Source: CAYLLT01 sp964384465 (GTDB taxonomy: Bacteria; Planctomycetota; Phycisphaerae; UBA1845; PWPN01). Taken from it: a stretch of 64,000 bases of DNA. The notes under the pieces are model-generated. The model did no database searches. It saw nothing but the letters and a program-made list of their open reading frames with translations, and was not told where the DNA came from. The DNA lies in NCBI GenBank assembly GCA_964384465.1, contig CAYLLT010000011.1, forward strand, positions 14,619-78,618, written 5' to 3'. The position numbers were made by a program, and so were the translations under genes. This document shows, piece by piece, positions 17,305-25,968 of the stretch; the stretch's first letter is position 1; each line of letters begins with the position of its first letter.

Positions 17305-17709
17305 ATGGCATTGACGGCGAGTCGGGAAGTGGATCGGTATGTGGATCAGGAGCTGCGGGCGATTCCGGTGAAGGGAAGCACCAAGATCTATAAGGGGGCG
17401 CTGGTGGGGTTGACCTCGGGGTATGCGCGCGGGCTGGTGGCGGGAGATGCGTTTGCGGGCATTGCGTACGAAGAGGTGGACAACACGGCGGGCTCGGACG
17501 GCGGGAAGCTGGTGCGGGTGTTCACGCTGGGGGATTTCGAGCATGCGCTCGGCTCGGCCAGCCGGGCGAACAACGGCGCGGCGGTGTATGCGTCGGATGA
17601 TGCGACGCTGACGCTGACCTCCACGAACAACAGCCTGGTGGGCCGGCAGGTGGACGTGCCGACAGCGGGAAAGATCGTGCTGCGGCTTCGGGCTTGGATG
17701 CAGACGTAG
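17305..17709 (+). CDS. Phage capsid decoration-like protein
   Basis: 134 residues with gaaggag upstream. The sequence (IPVKGSTKIYKGALVGLTSG, AGDAFAGIAYEEVDN, VFTLGDFEHALG, AAVYASDDATLTL) fits small beta-rich head decoration or DUF2190-type proteins, which lie between the protease and the major capsid gene in Mu-like phages. The position supports this call. No signal peptide or membrane segment. Confidence 0.65.
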   Translation: MALTASREVDRYVDQELRAIPVKGSTKIYKGALVGLTSGYARGLVAGDAFAGIAYEEVDNTAGSDGGKLVRVFTLGDFEHALGSASRANNGAAVYASDDATLTLTSTNNSLVGRQVDVPTAGKIVLRLRAWMQT

Positions 17710-17818
17710 GGACCAGGCACTGGGGGACAGGGAACAGGGAAAGCAATTGCAGATTTGAAATTTGAAATAGCAAATTGCTCGACGGCAAATGGATCTGAGA
17801 AAGGAATGGGGTTGAGTT

Positions 17819-18736
17819 ATGGCGGTGATTAACACGGGGTTGCTGACGAAGGGGTTGCGGAGCGAGTTTTTCGATCGTCTGGACAAGACGACGACGCATT
17901 TCCAGGAGCTGGCCACGCGGATTCCATCGAATTCGGAGTCGGAGACGTACCGGTGGCTGGGGACGGTGCCGCGGATGCGCGAGTGGGGGACGGGGCGGCT
18001 GGCGAAAGGGCTGCGGACGGAAAGTTACTCGGTGGAGAACCTGAAATACGAATCGACGATCGAGGTGGACCGCGACGAGATCGCGGACGATCAGACGGGG
18101 CAGATCCGCATACGCATCGGCGAGCTGGCGCAGCGGGCGGCGACGCACAAGGATTACCTGATCGCACAGTTGCTGATCAGCGGTGGCACGTCGGGGTTCA
18201 ACAGTTACGACGGCGTGACGTTCTTCAATGATGCGCATGTGTCGGGCGGGTCGGGGTCGCAGGACAACGATCTCACGTACCCGGCCGCGGCGGGGGACAA
18301 TCAGCCGACCACGGAGGAGTTCAAGAATGCGCTGAAGCAGGCGATCGCGCAGATACTCGCGTTCAAAGACGATCAGGGTGAGCCGATCCCGCTGAGCGCG
18401 TCCGGGCTGACGTGCATCGTGCCGCCGGTCATGCTGTTCACGGCGCTGGAGGCGATTAACGCGACGCTCATCAATCAGACGTCGAACGCGCTACAGGGTG
18501 CGGCGCGGGTGATCGCGCTGCCGTGGCTGACGAGTGCGGTCACGTGGTACCTGGTGAAGACGGACGGGGTGATTCGGCCGTTCATTTTCCAGGATCGCGA
18601 GCCGGTGGAGTTCGGGGCGCTGACGGAGACGAGCGAGGACGGGTTCAAGCGCGAGAAGCTGCTGTTCGGCGTGCGGGCGCGGTACCGGATGACGTACGGG
18701 TACTGGCAGTTTGCGGTGCGGACGGTGTTCACGTGA
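17819..18736 (+). CDS. Mu gpT-like major capsid protein
   Basis: 305 residues, the usual length for the Mu gpT family. Diagnostic stretches are FFDRLDKTTTHFQELATRIP, YRWLGTVPRMREWGTGR, NLKYESTIEVDRDEIADDQ, DGVTFFNDAHVSG and the C-terminal ending LLFGVRARYRMTYGYWQFAV. It forms the capsid shell. It follows the protease and decoration genes as in Mu, which anchors the identity of the whole block. The gene is intact. Confidence 0.9.
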   Translation: MAVINTGLLTKGLRSEFFDRLDKTTTHFQELATRIPSNSESETYRWLGTVPRMREWGTGRLAKGLRTESYSVENLKYESTIEVDRDEIADDQTGQIRIRIGELAQRAATHKDYLIAQLLISGGTSGFNSYDGVTFFNDAHVSGGSGSQDNDLTYPAAAGDNQPTTEEFKNALKQAIAQILAFKDDQGEPIPLSASGLTCIVPPVMLFTALEAINATLINQTSNALQGAARVIALPWLTSAVTWYLVKTDGVIRPFIFQDREPVEFGALTETSEDGFKREKLLFGVRARYRMTYGYWQFAVRTVFT

Positions 18737-18796
18737 TGGGGGTTGGTTCTCAGGATGCGCGCTGGTCCGGCGGGCGGGCCGGGCCGGCGCGGCGGC

Positions 18797-18895
18797 AAGT
18801 GAGAAAGTGGGAAGGTGAGAAAGTGACAAGGTGAAGAAAGTGTGGAAGTGAGAAGGTGAGAAAGTGAGAAGGTGAGAAAGAGTCACGCGGTTCAC
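18797..18895. repeat. Octamer GTGAGAAA spacer array
   Basis: About 100 bp of gtgagaaa/gtgggaag/gtgagaag octamers between the capsid gene and the gp36-like gene. Non-coding and purine-rich on the plus strand. Confidence 0.8.
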
Positions 18896-18906
18896 TCAGT
18901 GAGCTG

Positions 18907-19362
18907 ATGGGGTGGGCGATGGGGTATGCGACGAACGCGGATGTGGAGGAGCGGCTGGGAACGGCGCTGTACGTGCAACTGACGGATGACACCGGAACGG
19001 GGTCGGCGGACACGGACAAGGTGACGGAGGCGCGGCAGGGGGCGGAGGGAGAGGTCAACAGCTACCTGGGGCGGCGATATTCGGTGCCGGTGGACGTGGC
19101 CGCGCATGCGGAGGTTGCAGGAGTCTTGAAGAGTGTGACGCTGGACCTGGTGGAGTTTCGATTGCACGAGCGGCGGCCGCCGGTGCCGGAGGATGTGAGG
19201 CGGAAGCGCGATGCGGCGGTGAAGTGGCTGGAGATGGTGGCATCGGGGGCGGTGGTGCTTCCGGCGGGGAGTGAGCTGGCTGGCAATCCTGCGTTGGGTA
19301 TCTCTGGGCGGGTGGTTGGGGCGGAACGGGTACTGACGCGGGAGGAGATGGGGAACCTGTGA
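18907..19362 (+). CDS. Mu gp36-like protein (DUF1320)
   Basis: 151 residues, or 147 from the ATG at 18919. The N-terminus (MGYATNADVEERLG), DKVTEARQGAEGEVNSYLGR RY and the alternating helices (LDLVEFRLHERR, VRRKRDAAVKWLEMV) match the DUF1320/gp36 head-tail joining family. In Mu, gp36 follows the capsid gene and takes part in head completion. Its stop overlaps the GTG start of the next gene (gtga), so the pair is coupled. Confidence 0.8.
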   Translation: MGWAMGYATNADVEERLGTALYVQLTDDTGTGSADTDKVTEARQGAEGEVNSYLGRRYSVPVDVAAHAEVAGVLKSVTLDLVEFRLHERRPPVPEDVRRKRDAAVKWLEMVASGAVVLPAGSELAGNPALGISGRVVGAERVLTREEMGNL

Positions 19363-20195
19363 CGGCGTGGGGGACTATTGAAAGCGGCGTGGTGCAGCGG
19401 CTGGCGGCGTTGACGTTGAGCGGCGCGCCGCTGCTGGCGGTGGCGAAGGGGGCGACTTCGCGCGAGCGGAGGGTGGTGCTGGCGGCGCTGGGTCGGGAGC
19501 GGATGCCGGCGGCGTACGTGATGGCGACGGCTCGCGAGGATGGCGAGAAGGCGACTCGGCGGGCGGGGTCGGCGGCTATTTCCGTGCTGCTGGCGAGCCG
19601 GAGCGAGCGGAGCGATGACGAGGCGCGGAACGGCGGTGCGGGGGTCACGGGGGTTTATACACTCTCTGAGGAGGTATCGAAGTCGCTCCAGGACTTCATC
19701 GTCGGCGGCGATCGGATCCTTCTGCTGGTCGATGAGCGGCCGGTCGGCGGGGATGAGGGCAGCGTCGTCTGGGAGCAGCGGTACGAGGTGCGGCGGCTGG
19801 CGGAGCTGACCGCGCCGACGTTCGGCGGCGTCGTGCTGACGGGAGCGGACAGCGAAGTACACGTCGAGGTCGGGGAGCTGCGGCGGGCGGCGTCGGCGTT
19901 TTCGTTTCCGGGGATCGATGGTGTTTTTGAGAGGTATCAGGGGGTTCGCGAGCGGCCGATCACCTGGCGGGGGCAGCTCCGAGCGGTCAATGATGCGGGG
20001 TTGAACGCGATTGAAGCGGCGATCGAAGATGAGCTGCGCGGCGGAGGCGAGAAGACGATGGTGGACTCGTGGGGACGGACGCACGAGTTGTGCGTGATGA
20101 AACACTTTCAACGGCGCGGGCAGCGGCTGCGGGATGAGCTTTCCGGAGAGGCGTTGCAGGACTTTGAGATCGTGTTCGAGCAACTGGGGCGGTGA
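19359..20195 (+). CDS. Phage protein, Mu gp37-like position
   Basis: 278 residues from a GTG that overlaps the upstream stop. The N-terminal half has the layout of gp37/DUF1834-type tail-completion proteins. The C-terminal 100 residues (GVFERYQGVRERPITWRGQL, MVDSWGRTHELCVMKHFQRR) are less familiar and may be an extra tail or baseplate domain. The assignment rests mainly on gene order. The gene is intact and has no membrane segment. Confidence 0.5.
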   Translation: MTAWGTIESGVVQRLAALTLSGAPLLAVAKGATSRERRVVLAALGRERMPAAYVMATAREDGEKATRRAGSAAISVLLASRSERSDDEARNGGAGVTGVYTLSEEVSKSLQDFIVGGDRILLLVDERPVGGDEGSVVWEQRYEVRRLAELTAPTFGGVVLTGADSEVHVEVGELRRAASAFSFPGIDGVFERYQGVRERPITWRGQLRAVNDAGLNAIEAAIEDELRGGGEKTMVDSWGRTHELCVMKHFQRRGQRLRDELSGEALQDFEIVFEQLGR

Positions 20196-20250
20196 AGGTG
20201 GGAAAGTGAGAAAGTGCGAAAGTGAGCGAGTGAGAAAGTGAGAAAGTGGT
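20195..20250. repeat. Octamer GTGAGAAA spacer array
   Basis: A short array of gtgagaaa, gtgcgaaa and gtgagcga octamers between two structural genes. It ends just before the ribosome-binding site of the next gene. Confidence 0.75.
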
Positions 20251-20268
20251 TTCGCTGAGGATTTGACG

Positions 20269-22407
20269 ATGGGGGTGATACGGTCGAGGTCGGAGCTGGC
20301 GGAGCGTCTCCTGGTGGGGCTGGAGACGGCGTTCGGTTCCGGTGATTTTCGGGTGGATGAGCGGCTTCGGGTTGAGGAAGTTTGGCAGCGGTCGGACCGG
20401 GCGATTTCGTCGGCGCGGATCTCGGTGCGGCTGGAGGATGATTTCGACTCGGAGGAGGCGCGGCGGCGATTTCATCCCGATCGGCGGCTGGTGGTGATGA
20501 CGGATGAGGCGGATTTTTCGCGGCGGAGCGTTCTGTTCGAGGGATATCCTCCGCGGCAGTCGTCGCGATGGGACGGGCGAATCGGAGAAGAATCCGAGGA
20601 GTATGTGTTTGAGGCCGAGCACGTGTTCGAACGGTTGAGCCGGGCGCGGGAGTCGAGCATCTATGGGCGGCAGGTGCGCAATGGCGCGATCGAAGACGGA
20701 CTGCTGGCGGATCCGGCGAAGTTCGAGGGGAGCAGCACGCTCATCACGGCGCTGCCCTGCGTGTTCAATCCCGATGGCGTGGCGAATCGGGCGGAGGTGC
20801 CGCTGACGGTGAAATCGCCGGCGGGGCAGGCGCGGACTGTGCATATCTTTGCGGCGGAGGGGACTCCGTTTGCGGCGAAGTGGACGTTCGCGACGGCACT
20901 GCGCTATCTGGTTTGGTTTTACCTCTTGAAAGAGGGACCGGTGCACGAGGGCAACGTGTTTGCGGTGACCGATGCGCTGGCGGCGGGGCAGGCGGGAACG
21001 GCGGATGCGGTGTCGACGGCATTGCGGCGTGAGCCGGTGTCGCTGGTTTGTGAGGCGACGAACCTGGTGGAGGCGCTCGGTCTGATCTCGGCGGCGGCGG
21101 GGCTGCACATTACGGCCGAGACTTCAAATACCGCCGGGCGGCCGGTGACGGAACTGCGCGTGTGGTCGGCGGATGATGGCAAGCTCAAGCGTCTGCTGCT
21201 GGCGCGCGGCGGGCGTTATCCGGACGGGCAGCCACGGTATTCGACGGATGGTCGAAGCGCGTCGGAAATTTTGTCGGCGAACAATACCTATCGCGGCGAG
21301 GTGGCGTGGGATCATCGCGGGATCGTCAACAATCCGATCGTGCTTGGCGACGTGAAACGATACGAGATGACGGTGTCGCTGTGGCCGGGATGGATCCCGC
21401 GCGACGATCTGGACAACGTGGCTTCGCCGGATCGATCGGCGGCCAAGGCGCTGGCGCTCAGCCCGGCGGTGGTGGAGGCGCTGGGGCCGGCGGCGGAGCA
21501 GTATGCGTGGTTTCGCCGGTATCACCGCCAAGGAAGCGAATTCAAATTGGATGCCGACGTGAGCCGGCTGTGGGTGCTGAATGAAGACGGCTTCTACGAC
21601 GGGGCGCTGTACAGCCGCAACGCGCCGTTCGACGACTACCGGGCGTTTGATTTCTCGACGGTTGCCGATTCGAGCGTAACGACTCAAGGTGCGTGGATGC
21701 GGCGCACGCGGCGGTTGCTGCCGGCGATCTCGACTTCGTCGGACGGCCGGCGGCTGGGCGTGTGGGTGGAGATCAGCTTCGATTCGGGCGTGACCTGGCA
21801 GCAGCAGTCGAGCGGCGTGCGCGTGCTCGAAGATCGGGTGGGCGTGTATCTGGATTTCGAGAACCCGACGGAGATCGTGCCGAACGGGGTGAATCCGAGC
21901 GTGCAGAATTTGTGGTTCGCGCTGGTGGACCAGACGCTGCGCGTGCGGGTGACGGGCGTGATCGAAAGCGACGAGCGGCTGATGGGGACGTTTCCGCCGG
22001 ACCGGCTGGCCAGCCCGACGCTTCAGTTGAACACGATGATCGTGCGGCGGCCGAAGTCGTTTCAGTTCGCTTCGCGGGCGCATACCACGAATGTGCTGGT
22101 GTCGAGCACGCCGGCCCTGGCGGAACGAGATGATATCGAGGCGATCGCTTCAATGGCGGAGAGTTTGGCGCGGGCGAACCAGGACCGGGCGGTTCGCGTG
22201 GCGCCGACGATTCCGTGGATCGAGACCGGCTATGCGATGGGGGATCGCATCACGGAGATACGCGGCAGGCAGTTGCGTTTTGCTACGACGCTAGGCGCGG
22301 AGGCGCGATGGCCGGCGGTGCTCGAACGGCGATTTGTTCTGCGGGATGGACGGTATGAGACGATGCTGACGCTGGGTGTGACGGGGATTGCGGGGGCGGC
22401 GGTGTGA
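20269..22407 (+). CDS. Large phage tail/baseplate-like protein, unknown
   Basis: 712 residues from the ATG at 20269; a TTG at 20263 is possible. The first 150 residues (SARISVRLEDDF, SVLFEGYPPRQSSRWDGR, EYVFEAEHVFERL) resemble the beta-rich N-terminus of tail hub or late-control-type baseplate proteins. The middle and end are mixed with WVEISFDSGVTWQQQSSGVR. The last part (TIPWIETGYAMGDRITEIRGR) is hub-like. No peptidase or lysozyme motif was seen. It is the largest gene of the block, and tail hub is an inference. Confidence 0.45.
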   Translation: MGVIRSRSELAERLLVGLETAFGSGDFRVDERLRVEEVWQRSDRAISSARISVRLEDDFDSEEARRRFHPDRRLVVMTDEADFSRRSVLFEGYPPRQSSRWDGRIGEESEEYVFEAEHVFERLSRARESSIYGRQVRNGAIEDGLLADPAKFEGSSTLITALPCVFNPDGVANRAEVPLTVKSPAGQARTVHIFAAEGTPFAAKWTFATALRYLVWFYLLKEGPVHEGNVFAVTDALAAGQAGTADAVSTALRREPVSLVCEATNLVEALGLISAAAGLHITAETSNTAGRPVTELRVWSADDGKLKRLLLARGGRYPDGQPRYSTDGRSASEILSANNTYRGEVAWDHRGIVNNPIVLGDVKRYEMTVSLWPGWIPRDDLDNVASPDRSAAKALALSPAVVEALGPAAEQYAWFRRYHRQGSEFKLDADVSRLWVLNEDGFYDGALYSRNAPFDDYRAFDFSTVADSSVTTQGAWMRRTRRLLPAISTSSDGRRLGVWVEISFDSGVTWQQQSSGVRVLEDRVGVYLDFENPTEIVPNGVNPSVQNLWFALVDQTLRVRVTGVIESDERLMGTFPPDRLASPTLQLNTMIVRRPKSFQFASRAHTTNVLVSSTPALAERDDIEAIASMAESLARANQDRAVRVAPTIPWIETGYAMGDRITEIRGRQLRFATTLGAEARWPAVLERRFVLRDGRYETMLTLGVTGIAGAAV

Positions 22408-22515
22408 AAGTGAGAAAGTGAGAAAGTGAGAAGGTGGGAACGTGACAAGGTCAGACGTGAGACGTGAGAAGTGAGACGTGAGAAGTGAGAAGTGAGAAGT
22501 GAGACGTGAGACGTG
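22405..22515. repeat. Octamer array passing into acgtgagaagtgag repeats
   Basis: It begins with gtgagaaa octamers directly after the upstream stop and changes into gtgagacgtgagaagtgag words. Two related unit types sit side by side in one spacer, as if the array had grown and diverged. Confidence 0.8.
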
Positions 22516-22525
22516 AGAAAAACCA

Positions 22526-23011
22526 ATGCAGAGCATTCGGATTGGCGTGGTTCGGGAACGGCGGTTTTGCTCGACGGATGGATTCCACGTTTATGGAGAC
22601 AGCGGCAGCGGGGTGATGGATTGGGTGCATCCGGTCACGCCGCGGCGGGAGCTGTTCTGGCCGGATGCGGCGGTGGTGGCGGGGCATCTGCTGGCTGGGC
22701 ACGTCATGGGGCCGCATCTGGACAGCGTTCGTCCGGACGGGCATCTGGAAGGCGTGCACCTGCTGGACGAATGCCTCATGCCGGCGGCGGCGATTTTTTG
22801 CGAAACCGATCCGCTGGTGTTCGGCCGATTTCGTCATGCGGTGGTGACGGAGGATGCGATCGGCAACGCGACGCAGGCCGGAGTCACGATTCGCGAGAGG
22901 GTGATCAACAGTGAGCCGGCGGCGGCGAGGGATCTGAAGCCGGTGTCGTACGATGCGGGGAGCCATCGGTTGACGTTTTCGTTTGTGCCCAGTGAGCGGT
23001 TGGTGGGGTGA
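22526..23011 (+). CDS. Phage structural protein, unknown
   Basis: 161 residues with no recognised domain. Features are VYGDSGSGVMDWVHPVTPRR, ELFWPDAAVVAGHLLAGHVM, EGVHLLDECLMPAAA and a hydrophobic beta-rich end. It keeps the strand and spacing of the block and is flanked by both kinds of spacer repeat. Probably a tail component. Confidence 0.45.
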   Translation: MQSIRIGVVRERRFCSTDGFHVYGDSGSGVMDWVHPVTPRRELFWPDAAVVAGHLLAGHVMGPHLDSVRPDGHLEGVHLLDECLMPAAAIFCETDPLVFGRFRHAVVTEDAIGNATQAGVTIRERVINSEPAAARDLKPVSYDAGSHRLTFSFVPSERLVG

Positions 23012-23014
23012 AGA

Positions 23015-23080
23015 CTAAATCCGCAGATGGCGCAGATGGGCGCAGATTTGAGATTTCGTATTTGAAATTTGAGATTTGAC
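23015..23080. repeat. cagatttgagattt-type spacer 2
   Basis: aaatccgcagatggcgcagatgggcgcagatttgag, followed by AT-rich tttgaaatttgagatttg. The first half matches, in inverted orientation, the segment 35830-35862 that is translated inside the GH63-like gene. Confidence 0.75.
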
Positions 23081-23097
23081 AAAGTGAGGGGAGCGAG

Positions 23098-23919
23098 ATG
23101 AGCACATTTCCGAATGAGAGTTGGCCGGTTGAGACGGCGGTGGAGACGCTGGATGGGACAACGGAGCTGTTGACCGGGCTGCCCTACATCGCCAAGGGGA
23201 CCGGGCCGACGAGCGTTCCCTCATACGAAGTGCAATACAACCGGCGCGAGCAGCGGTTGAATTCGATCCTGGCGGGCTGGCGGCAGGGCATGGTGGTGGA
23301 TGAGGGGTCGCTCAAGATCGGCGTTTATCCGATCGAGTTCACGCAGGGCGGCGTACGGAAGAGTTTTTCGGGGGTAACGGGAGTTTCGATCCCCGACGAC
23401 TCGATCAAAGTCGTCTACCTGGACAGCGCGGCGACGCTTCAGACGGCGAATAGCTGGCCGGCGGACATCACCAGCTTTTTGCCGCTCGCGGTGGTGGAGA
23501 CTTCGAGCGGGCAGATGACGGTGGTGGACCGGCGCGTGTATACGGCGTTTCACGTGCCGTCGGTCGAGTCGAACGTGCGCGATCGGCGCATCCTGACCGT
23601 TCATCGCAGTGCGGTGGGTAGCAACGAATCCGGCACGGAAATATTCGAATTCGATCCGGCGGAGAACCTGACCATCGAGGAGATCCAGGTGTATTGCACG
23701 GCCACCACGGCGACGGCCAGCGTGGAAGTCAAGGAGGCGGGCGTGTCGGTGCTCACCGCGGCCGCGACTCCGGTGGCGGGCAGCGTGGTCAAACCGGCGA
23801 TATCCGATGCCAGCCTGTCGGCGTCGAACAATCTGACCGTGCACGTCACCACGAACGGCAGCGGGACGATCACGGACTTGACGGTAACGCTGTTGCTCAA
23901 GGCGGCACCGGCGGCGTGA
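23098..23919 (+). CDS. Tail fibre-like protein
   Basis: 273 residues with gaggggag upstream. The first half (TELLTGLPYIAKGTGPTSVP, YNRREQRLNSILAGWRQGMV) has the look of a virion-attached N-terminus. The second half is Thr/Ser/Ala-rich beta sequence (SVEVKEAGVSVLTAAATPVA, NNLTVHVTTNGSGTITDLTV) typical of fibre or stalk proteins. No receptor domain is recognised. It precedes a LamG-like gene by 15 nt, so the two are probably co-translated. Confidence 0.45.
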   Translation: MSTFPNESWPVETAVETLDGTTELLTGLPYIAKGTGPTSVPSYEVQYNRREQRLNSILAGWRQGMVVDEGSLKIGVYPIEFTQGGVRKSFSGVTGVSIPDDSIKVVYLDSAATLQTANSWPADITSFLPLAVVETSSGQMTVVDRRVYTAFHVPSVESNVRDRRILTVHRSAVGSNESGTEIFEFDPAENLTIEEIQVYCTATTATASVEVKEAGVSVLTAAATPVAGSVVKPAISDASLSASNNLTVHVTTNGSGTITDLTVTLLLKAAPAA

Positions 23920-23934
23920 GGAGGTTGGGGCGCG

Positions 23935-24669
23935 ATGGCACGCGAGACGCAATCAACCGGGGACCGGCTCACGGTGAGCAACCCTGCGCAGGTGGCGGAC
24001 CTGACGGCGTTCACCTTCGCCTGCTGGATGTACATCGACGGGAATGGATTGGGCAGCTCGCTCGGAAGAATCATCACCAAGAACGATGCCGGGGTGGTCA
24101 CGCGGAAGCTGTTCAACATCAACAACGTGGGCTCCATCAAACGATTGAGTGCAACAGTTGGTCGAGCCACAACCAATGCGACCGCCACGTCGGTCAATAA
24201 TGTCTTTTCGCTTGCGACGTGGACACACGTGGCGCTCGCGTACGATGAGAGCGGCGGTTGCCGGTTGTATTCGGGCGGGACGGAGGTTTCGTATGCGAGT
24301 GCGCCGACGGTCGGTTCCGGTGCAACCGTGGCGGATAGCGGCGGCGACCTCATTTTTATGAATCAGCCCAATGGCTTGGCGACATTGGACGGCCGACTGG
24401 CTCAGGTGGGCATCTGGAACCGGGTGCTTTCGGGAGTGGAGCTGGGCCTGCTGAGCGGCTCAAAGTATTCGCCGCGACTGGTGCGGAGCGGGCTGGTCGG
24501 ATGCTGGCCGCTGTTCGGCGTCGCTTCACCGGAGCCGGATATCGTGTATGGGAACAACGCGAGTGTAACGGGCGCCGCGCAGGCGAGCGATCCGGCAGGA
24601 TTGGTATTGGCGGTTCCTCGAACGACGCGGCGGGGGATGACGCGCGGGACGCTGTTGGGGGTGCATTGA
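23935..24669 (+). CDS. LamG/concanavalin-like fold protein of the tail region
   Basis: 244 residues with ggagg upstream. The LamG pattern is clear: TAFTFACWMYID, then WTHVALAYDESGGCRLYSGG, then DGRLAQVGIWNRVLSGVELG, and a final GLVGCWPLFG. LamG-type folds bind glycans or proteins, so a receptor-binding tip is the simplest reading. Its stop overlaps the ATG of the next gene by one base. Confidence 0.7.
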   Translation: MARETQSTGDRLTVSNPAQVADLTAFTFACWMYIDGNGLGSSLGRIITKNDAGVVTRKLFNINNVGSIKRLSATVGRATTNATATSVNNVFSLATWTHVALAYDESGGCRLYSGGTEVSYASAPTVGSGATVADSGGDLIFMNQPNGLATLDGRLAQVGIWNRVLSGVELGLLSGSKYSPRLVRSGLVGCWPLFGVASPEPDIVYGNNASVTGAAQASDPAGLVLAVPRTTRRGMTRGTLLGVH

Positions 24670-25121
24670 TGCTGGTGCTACAGAAAGATGAAGCCGTCGC
24701 TGCGCGGCGGGACATTTTCGTTCAGATGGTCGATTCGGTGGACCTGGTGACGCCGAAGACGGGTCTCACGCTGACCTTGCAGATCGTCAAGGCCGGCGGA
24801 GGTGCGTATGCCAATATCGCGGGGTCGTCGGCCGAGGTGAGCAACGGGACGTACAAGATCAGCCTGTCGGCGGGTGATTTGAACACACTCGGGCAGGCGA
24901 TGTTGAAGATCACGGCGAGCGGAGCGGCGAACCAGTACGTACCGATTCAGATCGTGCGTTTTCTGGATGAGGTGCACCTGGCCAAGGCGGCGCTGGCCAA
25001 CACGCGGCTGCACACGATCGATACCGGTGTGGACCTCATCAAGGATGACGACGGCAGCACGACGGTGCGGACGATGACGCCGAGCGAGAGCGGCGGCGTG
25101 GTGACGGTGACGGCGACGTGA
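24669..25121 (+). CDS. Phage structural protein, unknown
   Basis: 150 residues. The ATG overlaps the upstream TGA (tgatg). The N-terminus (VTPKTGLTLTLQIVKAGGGA, SNGTYKISLSAGDLNTLGQA, MLKITASGAANQYVPIQIVR) is a compact beta domain. It is followed by a short helix (EVHLAKAALANTRLH) and a Thr-rich tail. Similar beta domains occur beside fibre genes in tail modules. No catalytic motif. Confidence 0.45.
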   Translation: MLVLQKDEAVAARRDIFVQMVDSVDLVTPKTGLTLTLQIVKAGGGAYANIAGSSAEVSNGTYKISLSAGDLNTLGQAMLKITASGAANQYVPIQIVRFLDEVHLAKAALANTRLHTIDTGVDLIKDDDGSTTVRTMTPSESGGVVTVTAT

Positions 25122-25127
25122 TCCGAA

Positions 25128-25172
25128 CCTGCCACGCAAGTGGCAGGCCCGGCCCCGCACTAGCGTGCGGGG
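25128..25172. repeat. Two adjacent perfect hairpins
   Basis: cctgccac-gcaa-gtggcagg (25128-25147) and ccccgcac-tagc-gtgcgggg (25153-25172), each with an 8-bp stem and a tetraloop. They lie between two phage-like genes. Reading them as coding would add an unlikely N-terminus to the next protein. Confidence 0.8.
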
Positions 25173-25195
25173 TTCTGATGAGAGAGCACTGGTAC

Positions 25196-25903
25196 ATGAC
25201 TGCTGATCTGCTGACGAAATGGTTGACGCATTATGACCCGGTGCATCGGGGTTGGACGCCGGCGGGGATCGCGAGCGGCGTCTGTGCCAGCAATGGGTTC
25301 TTCTTTCCGCGAATTCGGGGCGGGTACAACCTGCGGCGCGAGATCGGGTCGGTGCCGCAGGCCGGGTCGCGGATCGTGGGGGCGGCGGGGTTCGATGCGG
25401 CGCAGATTCGCACATTCCCCTGGGTGTCGCACGCTGCGAACGCGACGTATACCTATCGCGTGACGGTAATTAACGGTGGCGGCGTGGAGGAGTGGGCCGA
25501 GGAGACCGTGTCGATCACCGGCTTTGATGCGTCGGGCAACTGGGTGGGCGCGCGGCCGAATCCGCCGGGCGATCTGCGGGTGATCCCCCTCGCTGGCGGC
25601 AAGTTTTTATTGCAATGGACTTACACGCGCGAGGGTGAGCAGGCCGAGCCGGCGGCGTTTCGTGTTTACCATGATGGCGGGTCGGGAAGCGTTGACTACA
25701 ACACGATCATCGCGAGTGTCGCTTACCGGCGCGGGCGATTTCATTACATGTACACGTCAATAGCATTCACCCACGGCACGCGCGTGCGGTGGGCGGTGCG
25801 GGCGGCATCGGCGGCGGGCGCTGAAGAAAAAAATACACAGGTGGCTTTCGGCTGGGCGGATGCGGCCGCGCCGCCGGTCAATCCGACGGTGATTGTGAGC
25901 TGA
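25196..25903 (+). CDS. FN3-like tail protein
   Basis: 235 residues from the ATG at 25196 (ATG 25178 is an alternative). Upstream in-frame sequence to 25118 is hairpin repeat and is left out. The N-terminal part (VHRGWTPAGIASGVCASNGF) is unfamiliar. The region from about residue 120 (NPPGDLRVIPLAGGKFLLQW, AFRVYHDGG, GTRVRWAVRAASAAG) is a fibronectin type III-like fold. A tail or surface-binding role is likely from its place in the block. Confidence 0.5.
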   Translation: MTADLLTKWLTHYDPVHRGWTPAGIASGVCASNGFFFPRIRGGYNLRREIGSVPQAGSRIVGAAGFDAAQIRTFPWVSHAANATYTYRVTVINGGGVEEWAEETVSITGFDASGNWVGARPNPPGDLRVIPLAGGKFLLQWTYTREGEQAEPAAFRVYHDGGSGSVDYNTIIASVAYRRGRFHYMYTSIAFTHGTRVRWAVRAASAAGAEEKNTQVAFGWADAAAPPVNPTVIVS

Positions 25904-25950
25904 AAAGTCGAAAGTCGAAAATCGAAAATTGACAGTCGAAAAACAAAAGA
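25901..25950. repeat. Heptamer tcgaaag/tcgaaaa spacer
   Basis: aaaagtcgaaagtcgaaaatcgaaaattgacagtcgaaaaac, a degenerate heptamer array. A closely similar one is at 49671-49706, between ompH and lpxD, so this spacer type is not confined to the phage-like block. Confidence 0.75.
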
Positions 25951-25968
25951 AGGGGCAGAACAAGCGTC

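Noticed and set aside
16388..22515. CRISPR-like arrays in the GTGAGAAA stretches
   Set aside because: Units are 8 bp with no regular unique spacers and no cas genes are present.
25118..25195. N-terminal extension of the FN3-like tail protein
   Set aside because: This segment is two perfect hairpins of the intergenic class, and later ATG codons are available.
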